A stretch of DNA of 64,000 nucleotides from Hermatobates lingyangjiaoensis. Taxonomy: Eukaryota; Arthropoda; Insecta; Hemiptera; Hermatobatidae. Shown piece by piece: positions 34,113 through 44,934 of the stretch. The stretch's first letter is position 1, and every line of letters begins with the position of its first letter. The stretch spans positions 4,881,001-4,945,000 of the forward strand of contig JAPFBL010001617.1 of NCBI GenBank assembly GCA_026182355.1, written 5' to 3'. Below the pieces are notes generated by a model. The model was not told the DNA's origin, made no database searches, and saw only the letters and a program-made list of their open reading frames with translations. A program made the position numbers and the translations under genes.

Positions 34113-35500
34113 AAAAAAAATCAAGAATAATAAATCAAACACTACACACAAAAAAAAAAAAATTCTGCCATAGTATACAAGACTCAGGGTGTAGTTATTT
34201 ATCCACTGAATCCGATCATACATCAATTTGATTACAAACTTGAAGAGCCATAGTAAAACTAGATGTACTTAGGAGCACAAAAAATAATCTAATAACTTAA
34301 TAACAGCATTCAATCATTTTTTTATGAATTCAATAAAAATATATTTAAATCACTCTTATGATTTTATGAATTTAATTAATTCTTTTGTTTATTAAATTAA
34401 TAAAGTAATTTTTTTTCAATTTATTTAAATTTCATCTTTCTCCAGATAACAAAAATAAAATTAAATAATATAAAGTAACTCCGTAACTTAATAAATTGTT
34501 ATTTTCTACTTACCACTAAGGAATGGCTTCTTAATCAAACCTAGTATTAAATTTGAAATAACATTTTGTGATTAATATTGCTTATAAAAAAAAAAAGGCA
34601 ACTGGGAGACTGTAATAGGAAGCATAATATACTTTTAACTGAAAGAATCTCATGCATGTGGACGTTCTCCATAGTAACAATTATACGTCAACATAAATAT
34701 GTTTTAAAACTGAATCTGACCTAGTGAGTTCAATTTTCTCATTCCATAAAAATCAACGTACAGGTGATGTGTAGTGGACTATTTCAATTCTTCACACTTG
34801 GATGAAGTCCTGAGTCTTGAATGAATTACAGTCAATTTTAATTGACTGCTGTCAATTAAAGGAACAAACAGCAGGAACAGAACTGCTGTCATATGAAAAA
34901 TAGTTCAATAAATACAAAAAACCACATCAAAACATCAACAACAACATCGTCTATTAACTGAAAAGTGGTACCTAGTGCCTTGGAAAAAAGTAACATGGTC
35001 TTAATTTCTGAAGGGGCGAGATAAATGGGTTTTGTTCAATATAGTAACGCATTAAGCATCAGACATTTTGCAGAAATAACTATCACAATCAAATTCTGTT
35101 TTCCAAAGTTTGTGGTAGAAAAAAAAGTTCTCATCTAAATGTTTCTGCAGCTTAGAACAATACAAAGCTCTCTCTATACATGGATGCGTCAGGTGTAGAG
35201 AATATTATTCAGGTCAGCAGATTCGAGATATAAGGCGGTAACCGCTTAATACAACAAAACTGGTGCAACATTACAAAGAAAGACTTTTTTCAAAACACAA
35301 CAATCAATGTGAAGTAACTGAGGAAAAGAAAAGTAGATAATTCTTCAAATCTTCCTCCTGGTAAATAAAATACTTTTCTATCAACATTATTTCATATTTT
35401 TTATTTAAACCTAATTTACATAATGAATTTAAATTTATTTGCATATTCAAAGATTAAAAGAATTCTCAAATAAACTCCAAATTTAATTTATGTTGATAAA

Positions 35501-35505
<5 letters not shown>
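34113..35505. other. A+T-rich spacer with no recognised gene
   Basis: No coding or repeat identity recognised apart from a small palindromic cluster (TCAATTTTAATTGACTG, 34833). Confidence 0.4.

Positions 35506-35534
<29 letters not shown>
35506..35534 (+). repeat. (TC)14 microsatellite
   Basis: A perfect 29-base TC run. Confidence 0.9.
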
Positions 35535-35538
<4 letters not shown>

Positions 35539-35899
35539 ATTTATACAAAGGACTTTTATATAACATGCGAGGAAAAAATCACGTATCAATCACAATTTGA
35601 AATTCCAACCAATCCTAATCAGTCCAACAGAATGAATAGTCTGTTTCTGATTGACGAGGACCATTACTGGTCTAACAGTCTCGTTCTAGTTTAAATTTTT
35701 ATACTGTGGTGGTTTGAAACATTGAAAAAAAAAAATAAAAGATAAAGAAACACTTTCAGATGTATAAATATATGTATAAGCTAAAGGAGTAACCCTGAAA
35801 TCAAAATTACTTCTAAATACATGAAATTGTAGTGGAAGTATAAAAAAAAAAATATATGTATTTAAATCAAACACAAAAGAAAACTAACAGAAAACACTG

Positions 35900-36112
35900 C
35901 AAATATTCACTTAGAATTTTGACGAATAATCATCATCGGGAGAGATGTGATTTACTCAAGGAGCGAAACTTCACAGAAGAATCCCTTTGTCGTAGTGCAG
36001 TAAAAGTGCTGCTAATAAACGCAGGGAGGAGAATAGACAAAAAAGTAACTACTGTTAAAATAAAAGAAATAAAGACAACAAATAATAAAATAAAACATTT
36101 GAAATATATTAA
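35900..36112 (-). mobile_element. PLE-B 3' UTR fragment
   Basis: Collinear on the minus strand with 56880-57050. Shared blocks include GAGATGTGATT, then CAGAAGAATCC/AGAAGAATCC and ACAAATAA. It is similar in order to the 3' end of PLE-B at 8760-8945. The position of its hammerhead-like hairpin (35918-35945) is badly decayed. It directly adjoins the Helitron end at 36117, so the Helitron inserted at, or captured, the PLE edge. Confidence 0.55.
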
Positions 36113-36116
36113 AGAA

Positions 36117-37058
36117 CTAGCAAACGTGCCCGTCTTTGACGGGAACTCTTTCAAAAATTTGGACATCATACATGGTATTCCAAATTATAATTAGAAATTA
36201 CGGAATAGTAGAAAAAATCGTTATTAGTACAGTGTTAAGTAAATGCCTCTGTATATACGACATTAGTTGTTTGTCCTTCAGGTTTATGGAAAAACAAAGA
36301 GTTGGAACCTCTGACTCTTGAGAAAGCAAAGTACCATGTGAGAAAAACTTGGTCTCACTCATTTCAATTTCTGCGGTAGATAAGAGTTTCCCCTTGCAAC
36401 TTATTTACCGTAATTGCGAAACAGATGCTGACAGGACATTCCAATCGTTTGTATGGAAACGGATAGTGGTTTGGAATGAATAGTATGCGTGGTATACACA
36501 CAGACTCCTCAGTACCACACCCAGTCATGATTTCCGCCCCTACCATATGGCTATTATAGTTAGACTATATGAAAATCTAAAAAAATCTACTAAAATCTAA
36601 TTATGGTAGATTTTTCTTGCCTGTTTACTAGTAGGAAATCACAAAGCCATTTATTCTGAATAGATAGTAGATCTTGAACTCTGGGAAACACCTTGTCAAT
36701 AAGCTCTTGTTGGGAACTTAAACTTAAATGAAATTAAAATCAACTAACAATATCTACTTGCTACACCTGTATATTTTCAAAATAAACATGTCTGTGTAGG
36801 TAGCCAAAAACGGCTAAAACACTTCTTCACTTCTGCGTTGAATTTCCAATGCATTCATAGCTTAGATTTTAAGTCAGACATACACAAATCTACAGTCAAA
36901 TTTTAGTGTAATTGTGACAAAGGTTTGCTGACAAACCGACAGACAGCAATTTTTTTAAGGGAGGATTCGGTTCCTCTAATGTATGAAACGTAAAGAAAAC
37001 TTGAAATGAGTCAGTTCTAAGCAATGTACCAACAAAACCTTTCTTTTATTTATATAGA
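36117..37058 (-). mobile_element. Complete non-autonomous Helitron (copy 2), 942 bp
   Basis: On the minus strand the element starts TCTATATAAATAAAAGAAAG after an A (37059) and ends with a hairpin (CCCGTCAAAGACGGG, 36131-36145), nine further bases and CTAG. A T follows (complement of 36116). TC start, 3' hairpin, CTAG end and A/T insertion site are the defining Helitron features. The interior is ~85% alignable to copy 3 by eye and carries only a helicase scrap. Confidence 0.9.
36200..36546 (-). pseudogene. Helitron helicase scrap in copy 2
   Basis: The minus-strand frame 36546-36364 reads VCIPRILFIPNHYPFPYKRL, then CPVSICFAITVNKLQGETL. This is the PRI...PF..KRLQFPV..FAMTINKSQGQTL block of Helitron Pif1 helicases. 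The remaining C-terminal codons toward 36200 are frame-disrupted, as in copy 1 (VVYT-like end). The Rep domain and upstream helicase motifs are absent. Confidence 0.8.
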
Positions 37059-40000
37059 TACTCATCTTACATGTATTAAGAGCAATATTCTTTTAGAGCA
37101 GTTAATGCTCTGATCAGACATATCTCTTAATTTAGAACTACGAAGCTCAAACATCTGTTCTTTAGACCAAGAGGGAAAGATTAACGTATTTTAGATCCCT
37201 AGAATAAATAAATTATAAGATCACAATAGAATTGTAAAAAAATGATCACGATAAATAACTAAATAAAACAAAAACTGAACACCTTAAAAATAAGAATGCA
37301 ATAAGGTTTTATTTATATAAAAGTATATGCAATTCGATTTTATAGCAATGATAAAAGTTTTACTGATACAAAGAAGAAATAAAAAAATGAGAAATGATAT
37401 ATAGAGAAAAGAAAGATAAATGGTTAAGTAAATGTACATTACTGTGAATGTGCGAAGAGATGAAGGGAAGAGGAATAGCTGGCTGAGACTGGAGGGTAAG
37501 GACGGCAAGCGTGCCTGGAGGGGAGACAATGCGACCAGCTGCCCTTTCCCACAATAGCTTTGCCCTAACGACAACAACCTTCCCCCACCGTCGCCGGTCC
37601 TCTGACCTACTCTACCACACCTCCTTAACACATAATAACTAATCTTTCGCTCAAACCCTCAGTATGTCACTATCATAAAGACCCAAAATAAAATATGCTT
37701 TACTTTGAAGACTTTTCGCTGTGTCAAGTTAGAGGAATAAAATATTACCCACCTGAACTAAGTTCACAAACAATACCATCTTCCTTCACTCTAACTTCTC
37801 GTTTATACAAAATCCCTAATCAAGAAGGATGCCCGAACAACACAAAGTATGTGATTAAAGATTAACATACTTTCATATTTATCTAACTTATATTCAAAGT
37901 AGGGTAATGGTTAAATAACGTGATTCTATATCACATGAGAGTTTTTACTGCATGTTATATCGACTTATGTAAACGCAGTGTTTTAAAATGAGTGCCTAGG
38001 TCACAAGTGCAGGATCATGTCAGTTGTTTTATGGATTCACAGAATCTCCCGTGGTCAAACTCCACCCACACTACGCAAAACACACACATTTCCTTAATAG
38101 AAAAAATAAATAAAATGATACACAAATATTCACAAATGTAGAACTGCTTATAATCACGGATGATGTGAACAGACGATTACTGTTATCAGTTATCACTTCC
38201 AAAAGCAACAATCTGTTATCACTATATACTCTCTTACTATCTTGGACTGTCTAACATGAACTGATATAGACAAAAAGGAATACAATTCAAATCTCTTTAA
38301 CTACGACTGAAGAATAATTAGAGAAAAGTTTATAGTGACACTAGGAAATACATGACGGATACAAATATTGCATAAATTTTAATCATAACATCAATTACCA
38401 CAAAAATCTCAGTAATTAATTAAAGAAGCGACAATATATTAAACAAATTTAAAAAATTACAACAGGATTATAGAAGGACTATATTTTATTCGATCAAGGT
38501 TTGGTCCACCTAATATTCAAATTTGAGGCGAAAATCAAACTTTCATTTTCCTTTTTGTGGATTCAATAGTGATTTTAAATCAGTAGGGGCGATTGATAAT
38601 TACTTAATCCGCAAAGTCCCGCAACGAATATATGAAGGCATAACTGAAATATGACGTCGATGATGATACAATGGACAACTATCTAGGTTCTCAACAGGTT
38701 TTATTATTTTATTCAAGAAACATCGTTAAATTGAGAGTTCTTTATAATATATATTTTTTTTGTTTTTTACTAACAAAATGTGTGCAAAAACGCGGAGTGT
38801 GATAAATAAATATTGTCAGTCGTTTAGCATATTTTTTTGTATACACCGTAAGCATAACATGACTTGCATAGTGTTAGAACCATTAGAGTGGATGAGAAAG
38901 TTTGGCATAATGAGTTATAAGAAATGTTAGTTTTGATATTCGTGTACTTTACTTACGTGAGAACGTTAGTTAAGGAGTCGCTGACCTTGAGAGGCCAAAA
39001 GGGTCCTGTAAGTATTGTAAGTGTGAGAGCGACGCAGGTAACTGACCGGCGGAGAAGGCAGTCTGAAGAGGACAATGTATTATAATCACATTTATATATA
39101 CAGGTAGGTGACAGCTAGCCAAGATGGAGGGAAGGGTCGAGGGTCGTTTCCCCATGTACAATAGATCCAACGGAACAAGCTCAACTTTTCCCCCACTGTG
39201 GGCCTCACAAAAGAAATAAATTTAAATTTTGGAAAACACAAAATAAGCATCAATCAAGCAGTGCAACAATATAAAGTAAGTTAATTTTAATCCTATGCAC
39301 TCACTCTAAAATTCAAAGTTTATCCATCCATCCTCACATAGGCGGAGAACGTACACGTCTTTAAACAAAAGCACTTAGAATTCAATTCTATCATAACTGA
39401 CTAATCCATCTCAATTATTAAGGGGTGAAATTTTCATAATTATCCATCCAATTTTATTAGAACATGATGAAACAAAAAATTTATGTTAGTAGCCCAGAGG
39501 TTGTTAGTAACAATAAACAAATACTTCTTACCTCCTAACTTTTCTTCCTCACTCAGCAGGTTTCGGATCTTCCAGAATGCATGAGTTTATAGCTCGTTAT
39601 CGTGAATTTGTATTCATATATCGGATGATCGTTATATGATGATGTATTAGTAATGTAAGTATATACCAATAATTTTTGTTCCAAATATCTTCAAACTTAA
39701 TTTCATACAGAGAATGGAAAAAAAATTAAATATTTTTTTTAAAAAAAGCCAAAACAAATTCGATATTACAGTTAAAAGTTTTTATTTAAACGTCGTAGTA
39801 GTTATCCTATGCAGAACTGAAGCTTCTAGCAGAAAGGGAGTAACAAGGAGAGGCATAATTGACTTACACCGATAATTGCTTACCAACTCGAAATCTGATA
39901 AATACCTAAGAATATTTCCCTTAAGCCAATCAAGGATAAGTCTTAACTTTACTGAAACTTCGAACTACAAGTCTTGGAAGGGAAATTTCATTACAGATTC

Positions 40001-40295
40001 TGACTTCTTCAGTATCAGTGCTAGGAATGGAACAAGAACAAATGACGCTTTATCTTATCTCTAAATTCCCAGTAGTTGCATTAGAACTCATACAAAGTTC
40101 TCTTGGAGCATTCATTTCAATTTAAAACTGAAAACTTCGATTACAGCCTTACACTTAAGGAATATAGTATTTAATGTAATGTAGTATTATAACCAATTTT
40201 AATTATTAAAACCAAGAAGATATATCTATATATAGAAATGAAAACATAGTTATTTAGTAAACAAGTGAATCATAAAAAAACTATGATCTTTCGAA
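37059..40295. other. Non-coding region with two G+C-rich patches
   Basis: 37440-37625 and 38975-39195 are clearly richer in G+C than the background and each give long minus-strand ORFs (37284-37631, 38970-39170) without any known motif. They could be exons or promoter-proximal DNA of a host gene, or old repeats. No splice-site or homology support was found. Confidence 0.35.
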
Positions 40296-40425
40296 TAGGA
40301 CAAAAACTAATCAGAGTTCGATCAGCCTTGATATTCCATTCAAACTTTCAATGTTAACATTTCGATTTCATTTAAATTTATTTTCATAGGCAGAATTAAG
40401 AATATTTGAAAATAAAAAGCTGTTG
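40296..40425 (-). repeat. R-tail repeat copy 2
   Basis: On the plus strand AGAGTTCGATCAGCCTTGAT, CAAACTTTCAATGTTAACAT, TTTCGATTTCATTTAAATT and CATAGGCAGA are in the same order as the reverse complement of 44585-44715. Confidence 0.65.
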
Positions 40426-40866
40426 ACTTTACGTTACAAGAGTAATAAATATGAGCATGAAATAACAGTATCTACAGTCTTACAGTGTAATTGATGAAGA
40501 TTTGTTGAAATATTGAAGGGGATTTGTAGTATTTTATAGTGTTTTCTCTCTGTGATTCATTTATTTAGTCGTCTGTGACCATTTCAGTTTTAATTCAATT
40601 TTATATATAGGATTTCATATGCACCTCAAAAAATTCATAGGTTACCTATTTTATTTGTCAGGAGGAATAATATTCATTTCTACTTGATAGGTTAATTCTA
40701 ACAAATGTTGATCCACTTGCAATTTAGCGAAATACTGTACAATCCAAAAATGACCAGCTAAATTATTATTATTTATTGATACTTGGGAGGCTAGGGAGGG
40801 AACTAGTTTATAATTAGGAATATGAAAGTCGTGTGGCATCTGACACCATTTTTTTTTTATAATAAA

Positions 40867-42093
40867 CTAGCAAACGTACCCGTCTTTGACGGAATCAAAA
40901 ATTCTTTTATACTTGGTGTTCCAAAATAATATGGAATACCATACCAATTATAGTATTATACTAATACTATAATTAGAAATTATAGAATAGTAGAAAATAT
41001 CATTATTAGTACAGTATTAAACAAATGCCTCTGTATACACCACATTACCTGTCTGTCCTTCAGGTTCATGGAAGAACAAACAGTTAGAACCTCTGAATCT
41101 TGAGCAAGTAAACTACAGTTAACCATGTTAGAAAAACTTGGTCTCGCTAACTTGAATTCCTGCGTTAAATAAAGTTTACCCTTGCGACTTAGTTAACGTC
41201 ATTGGAAATAGACTCTGAAGGGACTTTGCAATCGTTTCAACGGAAAGAAATAGTGGCTCGGAATCAGTGGCATGCGTGGTATACACACAGACTTTATGAT
41301 ATTAGTTATGATGTCCGCCTCTATGGCATATCTGTGCAGAGCACGAAGTCAGAGTCGTGTCCTGTTGCACAGTTTTCGGGCACTCACGTTTCGAAACATA
41401 AAATTTGTTACTGTTACTAAATTGCAGAATGATTGGTGCTCCTACTTGAAGTTTTTACTCATGAACAGGCAGTCCAGGAGAAATAAATCAGAGTCAAGAG
41501 TCAGTTAGATAATGAACTTCTTCCTCATCACTAATCATATTCTTTACTGACTTTTAAGTTCTTTCCTTTTTACGATATAGCGCAAGAACTTGTTTGTTGA
41601 TTTTTCCGGCCTGTTCATATTAAGAGCTGAGAATTGCTCGTTTACAAAACTATTTATTCTTGATAGATAGTACATCCTCAACTATGGGAAACACCTTTTC
41701 AATGATGTCAAATACGCAATGTATTCATATGCTCCAAAGAAATTAAAATCAAATAACTATACCTACTTGCCACACCTGTATATTTTCAAAACAAACTTGT
41801 CTCTGAAGTTAGAAAAATACAGCTTAAAGCCCCATAACTTTGATTCCGTACTGAATTATAAATCTATTCAGAGCCTATATTTTAAGTTAGAGATACACAA
41901 ATCTACTGTAGAAGTTTCAGCTTGATATGTGTTATGGTGGCTGAGTTTATTTGTGACAAAATTTTGCGGACAAACCGACAGAAATTTTTCTAAGGGTGGA
42001 TTCGGTTTCTCCAATGTATGAAACGTAAAGAAAACTTGAAATGAGTCATTTCTAAGCAATGTACAGACAAAATCATTATTTTATTTACATAGA
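40867..42093 (-). mobile_element. Complete Helitron copy 3, 1227 bp
   Basis: On the minus strand it starts TCTATGTAAATAAAATAATG after an A and ends with the hairpin (CCGTCAAAGACGGG, slightly changed on one arm), then TACGTTTGCTAG, followed by T. It shares the whole layout of copy 2 and is longer inside. A ~40-bp insertion with a tandem palindromic TATAATTAGAAATTAT-type duplication lies at 40930-40980. Helicase remnants lie within. Confidence 0.88.
40900..41420 (-). pseudogene. Helitron helicase remnant in copy 3
   Basis: Nucleotide-level homology to the helicase tails of copies 1 and 2 covers this range (compare 41240-41400 with 400-560). On the coding (minus) strand all frames are interrupted. 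The plus-strand ORFs at 41202 and 41272 are shadows of it. Confidence 0.65.
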
Positions 42094-43070
42094 TTATAAA
42101 GTTGATTTTGAAATTTGTCACACGTAAACTGCGAAATCGTTAACATATTAACTAAACTGCTCTTTCGTCAACCGTTAGAATCATTTGATTTGAAGATGGA
42201 GACATTTGTGCACAAGTTTGGCACAATATCTCTGCATTTTTTGTTCTATCTTATATAACAAATCTGCTAAAAAGTATCAAGGGATAAACAACAAATAGAG
42301 TAAGAGCGATTTTCGTTATCAGAGACAAGCTGTGACGAGGATCTTTACTAAACGAAACATCTAAGTATCATTTTAGGATACTTTATTGTGAACAATATCT
42401 CGATGATATAATTCTTTATATTATAAGGATAAAAGTTACGGAATTATCTTTCCTCTTGCACTATATATTTTTTACAATAATATTCCTCTAATTAGCAAGT
42501 TTCTTGATTATAATTATCACGCGACATTGTTATTTGTTTGTACATAATATATATAGAAGTACAGAAAAGAAGAGTAACCACTAACACAAAAATTGAACCA
42601 ATTAATATTCAAATTAAATTACTGAAAGAATCATGGGAAAAGGGAGATTTCATGAAATATCAATAATTGCTAAACGCTTAATATGAAAAAAGTATCAATG
42701 GTGTAAAAAGGGTGTTGAGTTTTAACACACGAATGTGATGAAATCAACAACTTAGGAATTATTATTAAACGTGACTAATAATTTAAAGGAATCACAGTTT
42801 AATTACGGAGATAAAGGTTTACTTGTAACCTATCCTTTAATATATAAATCTTGTTTAACGAGTACTTGACGTACTCAACGTATCCGGCTTACAGGGGAAT
42901 GTTTTGCTTACTATTTCTAATAGCAGCATTCAAACATTATAAACGTCCCAGTTTTCAAAGGAAAGATGTGTCGGTTAGTGACATTATACAATGATCCTTA
43001 AACAGATGACTCCTACTGAGCCGTCAGTTTTAGTATTAGCATTGTTCCATTAAGATTTGAGCTAGTAACT
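42094..43070. other. A+T-rich spacer with no recognised gene
   Basis: Nothing recognised. Confidence 0.4.
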
Positions 43071-43074
43071 AAGA

Positions 43075-43125
43075 GACTTGCTCTCTGACGACGTGATAAA
43101 CGAGGGATTATCTTCAATAATTTAT
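43075..43125 (+). ncRNA. Decayed hammerhead-like motif, family 4, plus copy
   Basis: TTGCTCTCTGACGACGTGAT followed by AAACGAGGGATT aligns with the minus-strand motif at 43222-43257. The CTGACGA box is intact, but the GAAA box and the pairing of stem I are lost. The two copies face each other about 100 bases apart. Confidence 0.4.
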
Positions 43126-43221
43126 GGTGAGTTAGCTGAATATTTATATCACGTGTTACTGTAACAATTTTATATATATATATGGGTTAATTTACCACAA
43201 TAAAACTCATTTGGAAACAAT

Positions 43222-43257
43222 GCTCTAAGCCCTTTCGTCAACACATCGTCAGAGAGC
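43222..43257 (-). ncRNA. Hammerhead ribozyme-like motif, family 4
   Basis: On the minus strand: GCTCT (43257-43253), CTGACGA, TGTGTTGAC, GAAA, G-GG-C, TT, AGAGC. The outer five bases GCTCT and AGAGC pair perfectly as stem I. CTGACGA and GAAA give the core, A-T plus G-C close a minimal stem III with loop GG, and TT provides a UH site. Stem II is weak: an extra T, then GT/AC. All core identities match the hammerhead consensus, and the layout (open stem I, minimal stem III) is that of PLE-borne hammerheads. Confidence 0.6.
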
Positions 43258-43509
43258 AAGTGAACTAAAAAATAATAAATACTTGTTAACCTGGTTGATG
43301 GAAGTTTCTAGAATTGTTGGTAACCCTGAATACGTTTAATGATGAAAAAGTCTTCATCTGTTTAATTATTCCGCTAATCAAAACTTCATCCAATTTATAA
43401 AGTCCTAGGTTATTGTTCATGAATTTCTCATAAAAGTTCATTATGAGTGCACTTTCCACAATATTTATTCTTCTTTCCGAACACAAATATTAATTAATAA
43501 AGAAACCCA

Positions 43510-43600
43510 ACTTTATTGGGTTGTTTTCCTATTTTCTTATTGTGGTTTGATCATTGATTGTTATTTCACGTGTTTATGTGAAATTTTTATATATATATAT
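43510..43600 (+). mobile_element. PLE-A 3'-terminal fragment
   Basis: TTCTTATTGTGGTTTGATCA, TTGATTGTTATTTCACGTG and TTTATGTGAAAT correspond to the reverse complement of 7415-7465. The TTTCAC...GTGAAA hairpin is preserved in both places. Confidence 0.65.
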
Positions 43601-43610
43601 ATATATATAT
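43589..43610. repeat. (AT)11 microsatellite
   Basis: A perfect AT run directly after the PLE-A tail. Confidence 0.9.
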
Positions 43611-43644
43611 TGATAAAATTATGGACAGTGAAATAGAAACAACA

Positions 43645-43765
43645 TTTAAATTTATCAGGACTCGGTCAGTTCATCAGGTTCAAATTAAACTTTCATTGCC
43701 AAGGTTTCTGTTTTTATATACAATGAATAACTGACCGAGTCCTGATAAATTTTAACTTTGTATAT
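43645..43765. repeat. R-tail repeats in inverted orientation
   Basis: TTTATCAGGACTCGGTCAGT (43649) and its near-exact reverse complement, ACTGACCGAGTCCTGATAAA (43731), flank a segment with TTCATTGCCAAGG. The pair could form a 20-bp stem. Each is the end of an R-tail repeat. Confidence 0.75.
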
Positions 43766-43907
43766 ATATATATATAGATTGGTCACTTGTCGTTGCGTCT
43801 ACAACAAGCTCTCTCTTTGCTCCTGAAGACAGCTGACCGGAAAATTTGAGTTTGTAAGTGTGTAAGTGTGTTTACTCTGTGTGTTACTCCTTTTGAATCT
43901 TGTACTC

Positions 43908-43910
<3 letters not shown>

Positions 43911-43954
<44 letters not shown>
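43911..43954. repeat. (TA)22 microsatellite
   Basis: A perfect 44-base TA run at the centre of the inverted tail pair. Confidence 0.95.
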
Positions 43955-43957
<3 letters not shown>

Positions 43958-44002
43958 TTCACAATGAATCACAAACACAGAACTAAGGAACAAACACACT
44001 TA

Positions 44003-44040
44003 CTGTCTCTAATTTTCGGTCGAACCGTCATCAGGAGAGT
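44003..44040 (-). ncRNA. Hammerhead-like motif, family 5
   Basis: Minus strand: ACTCTC, CTGATGA, one extra C, hairpin GGT/TCG/ACC, GAAA, then ATTAGAGAC. CTGATGA and GAAA are intact. CTCT and AGAG can pair as stem I only with a one-base shift, and stem III is poor. The plus-strand copy at 43817-43850 is more decayed (CTGAAGA, GGAAAA). Confidence 0.45.
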
Positions 44041-44045
44041 TGAGA

Positions 44046-44427
44046 AAGGAACACTAAGCGCACTTGTGAAGCGACGGTTGGAGACCATCAGTGTTGTCAC
44101 ACGCGTGCCCAGTTCAAGTCAGGTAAGAGAAATTAAGTAAGAATAAGCTAAGAAATAGAAAGTGAAAATGAAGAAAATTAGGAAATATAAATAATAAAAA
44201 CTTAAAAGATAATAATGAAGAAAATAAGAGGAAAATAGCTGAAACAAAATAAAATCCAGGAATATGTAAATAATAATAATAATGAGGATGATAGGAATAA
44301 AGTTGTAAAAATAATAATTTAAGATAAAAATAAAGGATAATAATCAAAAAATAATAATAGTCAAAGGTAAACTAATCTATAACCATTCAGAACAGCCCTA
44401 CCTCTTTCAATTCAAGCCTGGTTTACA
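44046..44427. other. Purine-biased A-rich stretch
   Basis: 44130-44380 is almost free of C on the plus strand and rich in GAAAAT, AATAATAAT and similar words. This is low-complexity DNA; the minus-strand ORF at 44114-44347 (F/L/Y-rich) follows from it. Confidence 0.5.
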
Positions 44428-44580
44428 ACGCGCATTGAGAAACCAGATATGTGCCTCCTCGGATGCGCGTAGGCTGACCGTTTTACTATCTGGAGGAACT
44501 TGTCGTAATATCTGCTAGATAGTAAAACGGTCACCTTACGCGCATCCGAGGAGGCACATATCTGGTTTCTTAATGCGCGT
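44428..44580. repeat. Near-perfect foldback, 64-bp arms, 25-bp loop
   Basis: The left arm (44428-44491) and right arm (44517-44580) are reverse complements except for about four bases (around ATTGAG/TTAAT and TAGGCTG/CACCTTA). The ends read ACGCGCATT and AATGCGCGT. Arms are G+C-richer than the surroundings. Transcripts would form a long hairpin. It abuts an R-tail repeat at 44585. Confidence 0.9.
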
Positions 44581-44584
44581 GGTA

Positions 44585-44715
44585 AATACTTGGTTTTTCT
44601 GTTTCAAAATTTATACTTCTGCCTATGAAAAAAGTTTTAAATAAAAACCGAAACGTTGACAATGAGAGTTTAATTTGAACCTGAAGAACTGACCGAGTCC
44701 GGATAAACTTGGATT
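44585..44715 (+). repeat. R-tail repeat copy (reference)
   Basis: Order of blocks: CTTGGTTTTTCTGTTTCAAA, TTATACTTCTGCCTATGAAA, AAACCGAAACGTTGACAATG, AGTTTAATTTGAACCTGAAG and ACTGACCGAGTCCGGATAAA. Nearly identical to 44935-45065. The words CGAAACG and CCTGAAGA/CCTGATGA are those of PLE termini, but in this repeat CGAAACG precedes CTGANGA, so a standard hammerhead fold is not formed. No ORF. Confidence 0.75.
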
Positions 44716-44769
44716 ATATATATGTGTGTGTAATAGGGAAAAACAAGTATTTACTTTATTGTATTGTAG

Positions 44770-44875
44770 TATTTACTTATATATTACATGTACAGTATTG
44801 TTTATTTTTTCTAATTGCACCTTTTCTGTTTAACAAATAAATTTAAAATTAATACGAGTGTCCCGTGTTCATTCA
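44770..44875 (+). repeat. Fragment of the pogo-like MITE at 46726-47107
   Basis: ACATGTACAGTATTGTTTAT and TTTTCTAATTGCACCTTTTC through CAAATAAATTTAAAA match 46912-46976. It sits between two R-tail copies. Confidence 0.7.
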
Positions 44876-44934
44876 AACTAGAGAGTTGTTGAAATTCACA
44901 GACTAATTTTCTTTGTAAAATAATTTGTAATGTA

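Larger units (their letters stand above)
43805..44045. repeat. Inverted pair of PLE-like tails around a (TA)22 microsatellite
   Basis: The plus-strand copy (43815-43910) reads TCCTGAAGACAGCTGACCGG then TAAGTGTGTTTACTC. The minus-strand copy (44045-43955) reads TCCTGATGACGGTTCGACCG, then TAAGTGTGTTTG. Between them is the TA run at 43911-43954. Overlapping ORFs rich in YIYIYI on both strands are artefacts of the microsatellite. Confidence 0.7.

Noticed and set aside
37284..37631. Minus-strand ORFs over the G+C-rich patch as a host exon
   Set aside because: No domain, no clear splice sites, and two frames are open at once, so composition alone can explain them.
43799..44140. Two overlapping ORFs on opposite strands with long YIYIYI runs
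   Set aside because: They are translations of the (TA)22 microsatellite and its flanking repeat tails.
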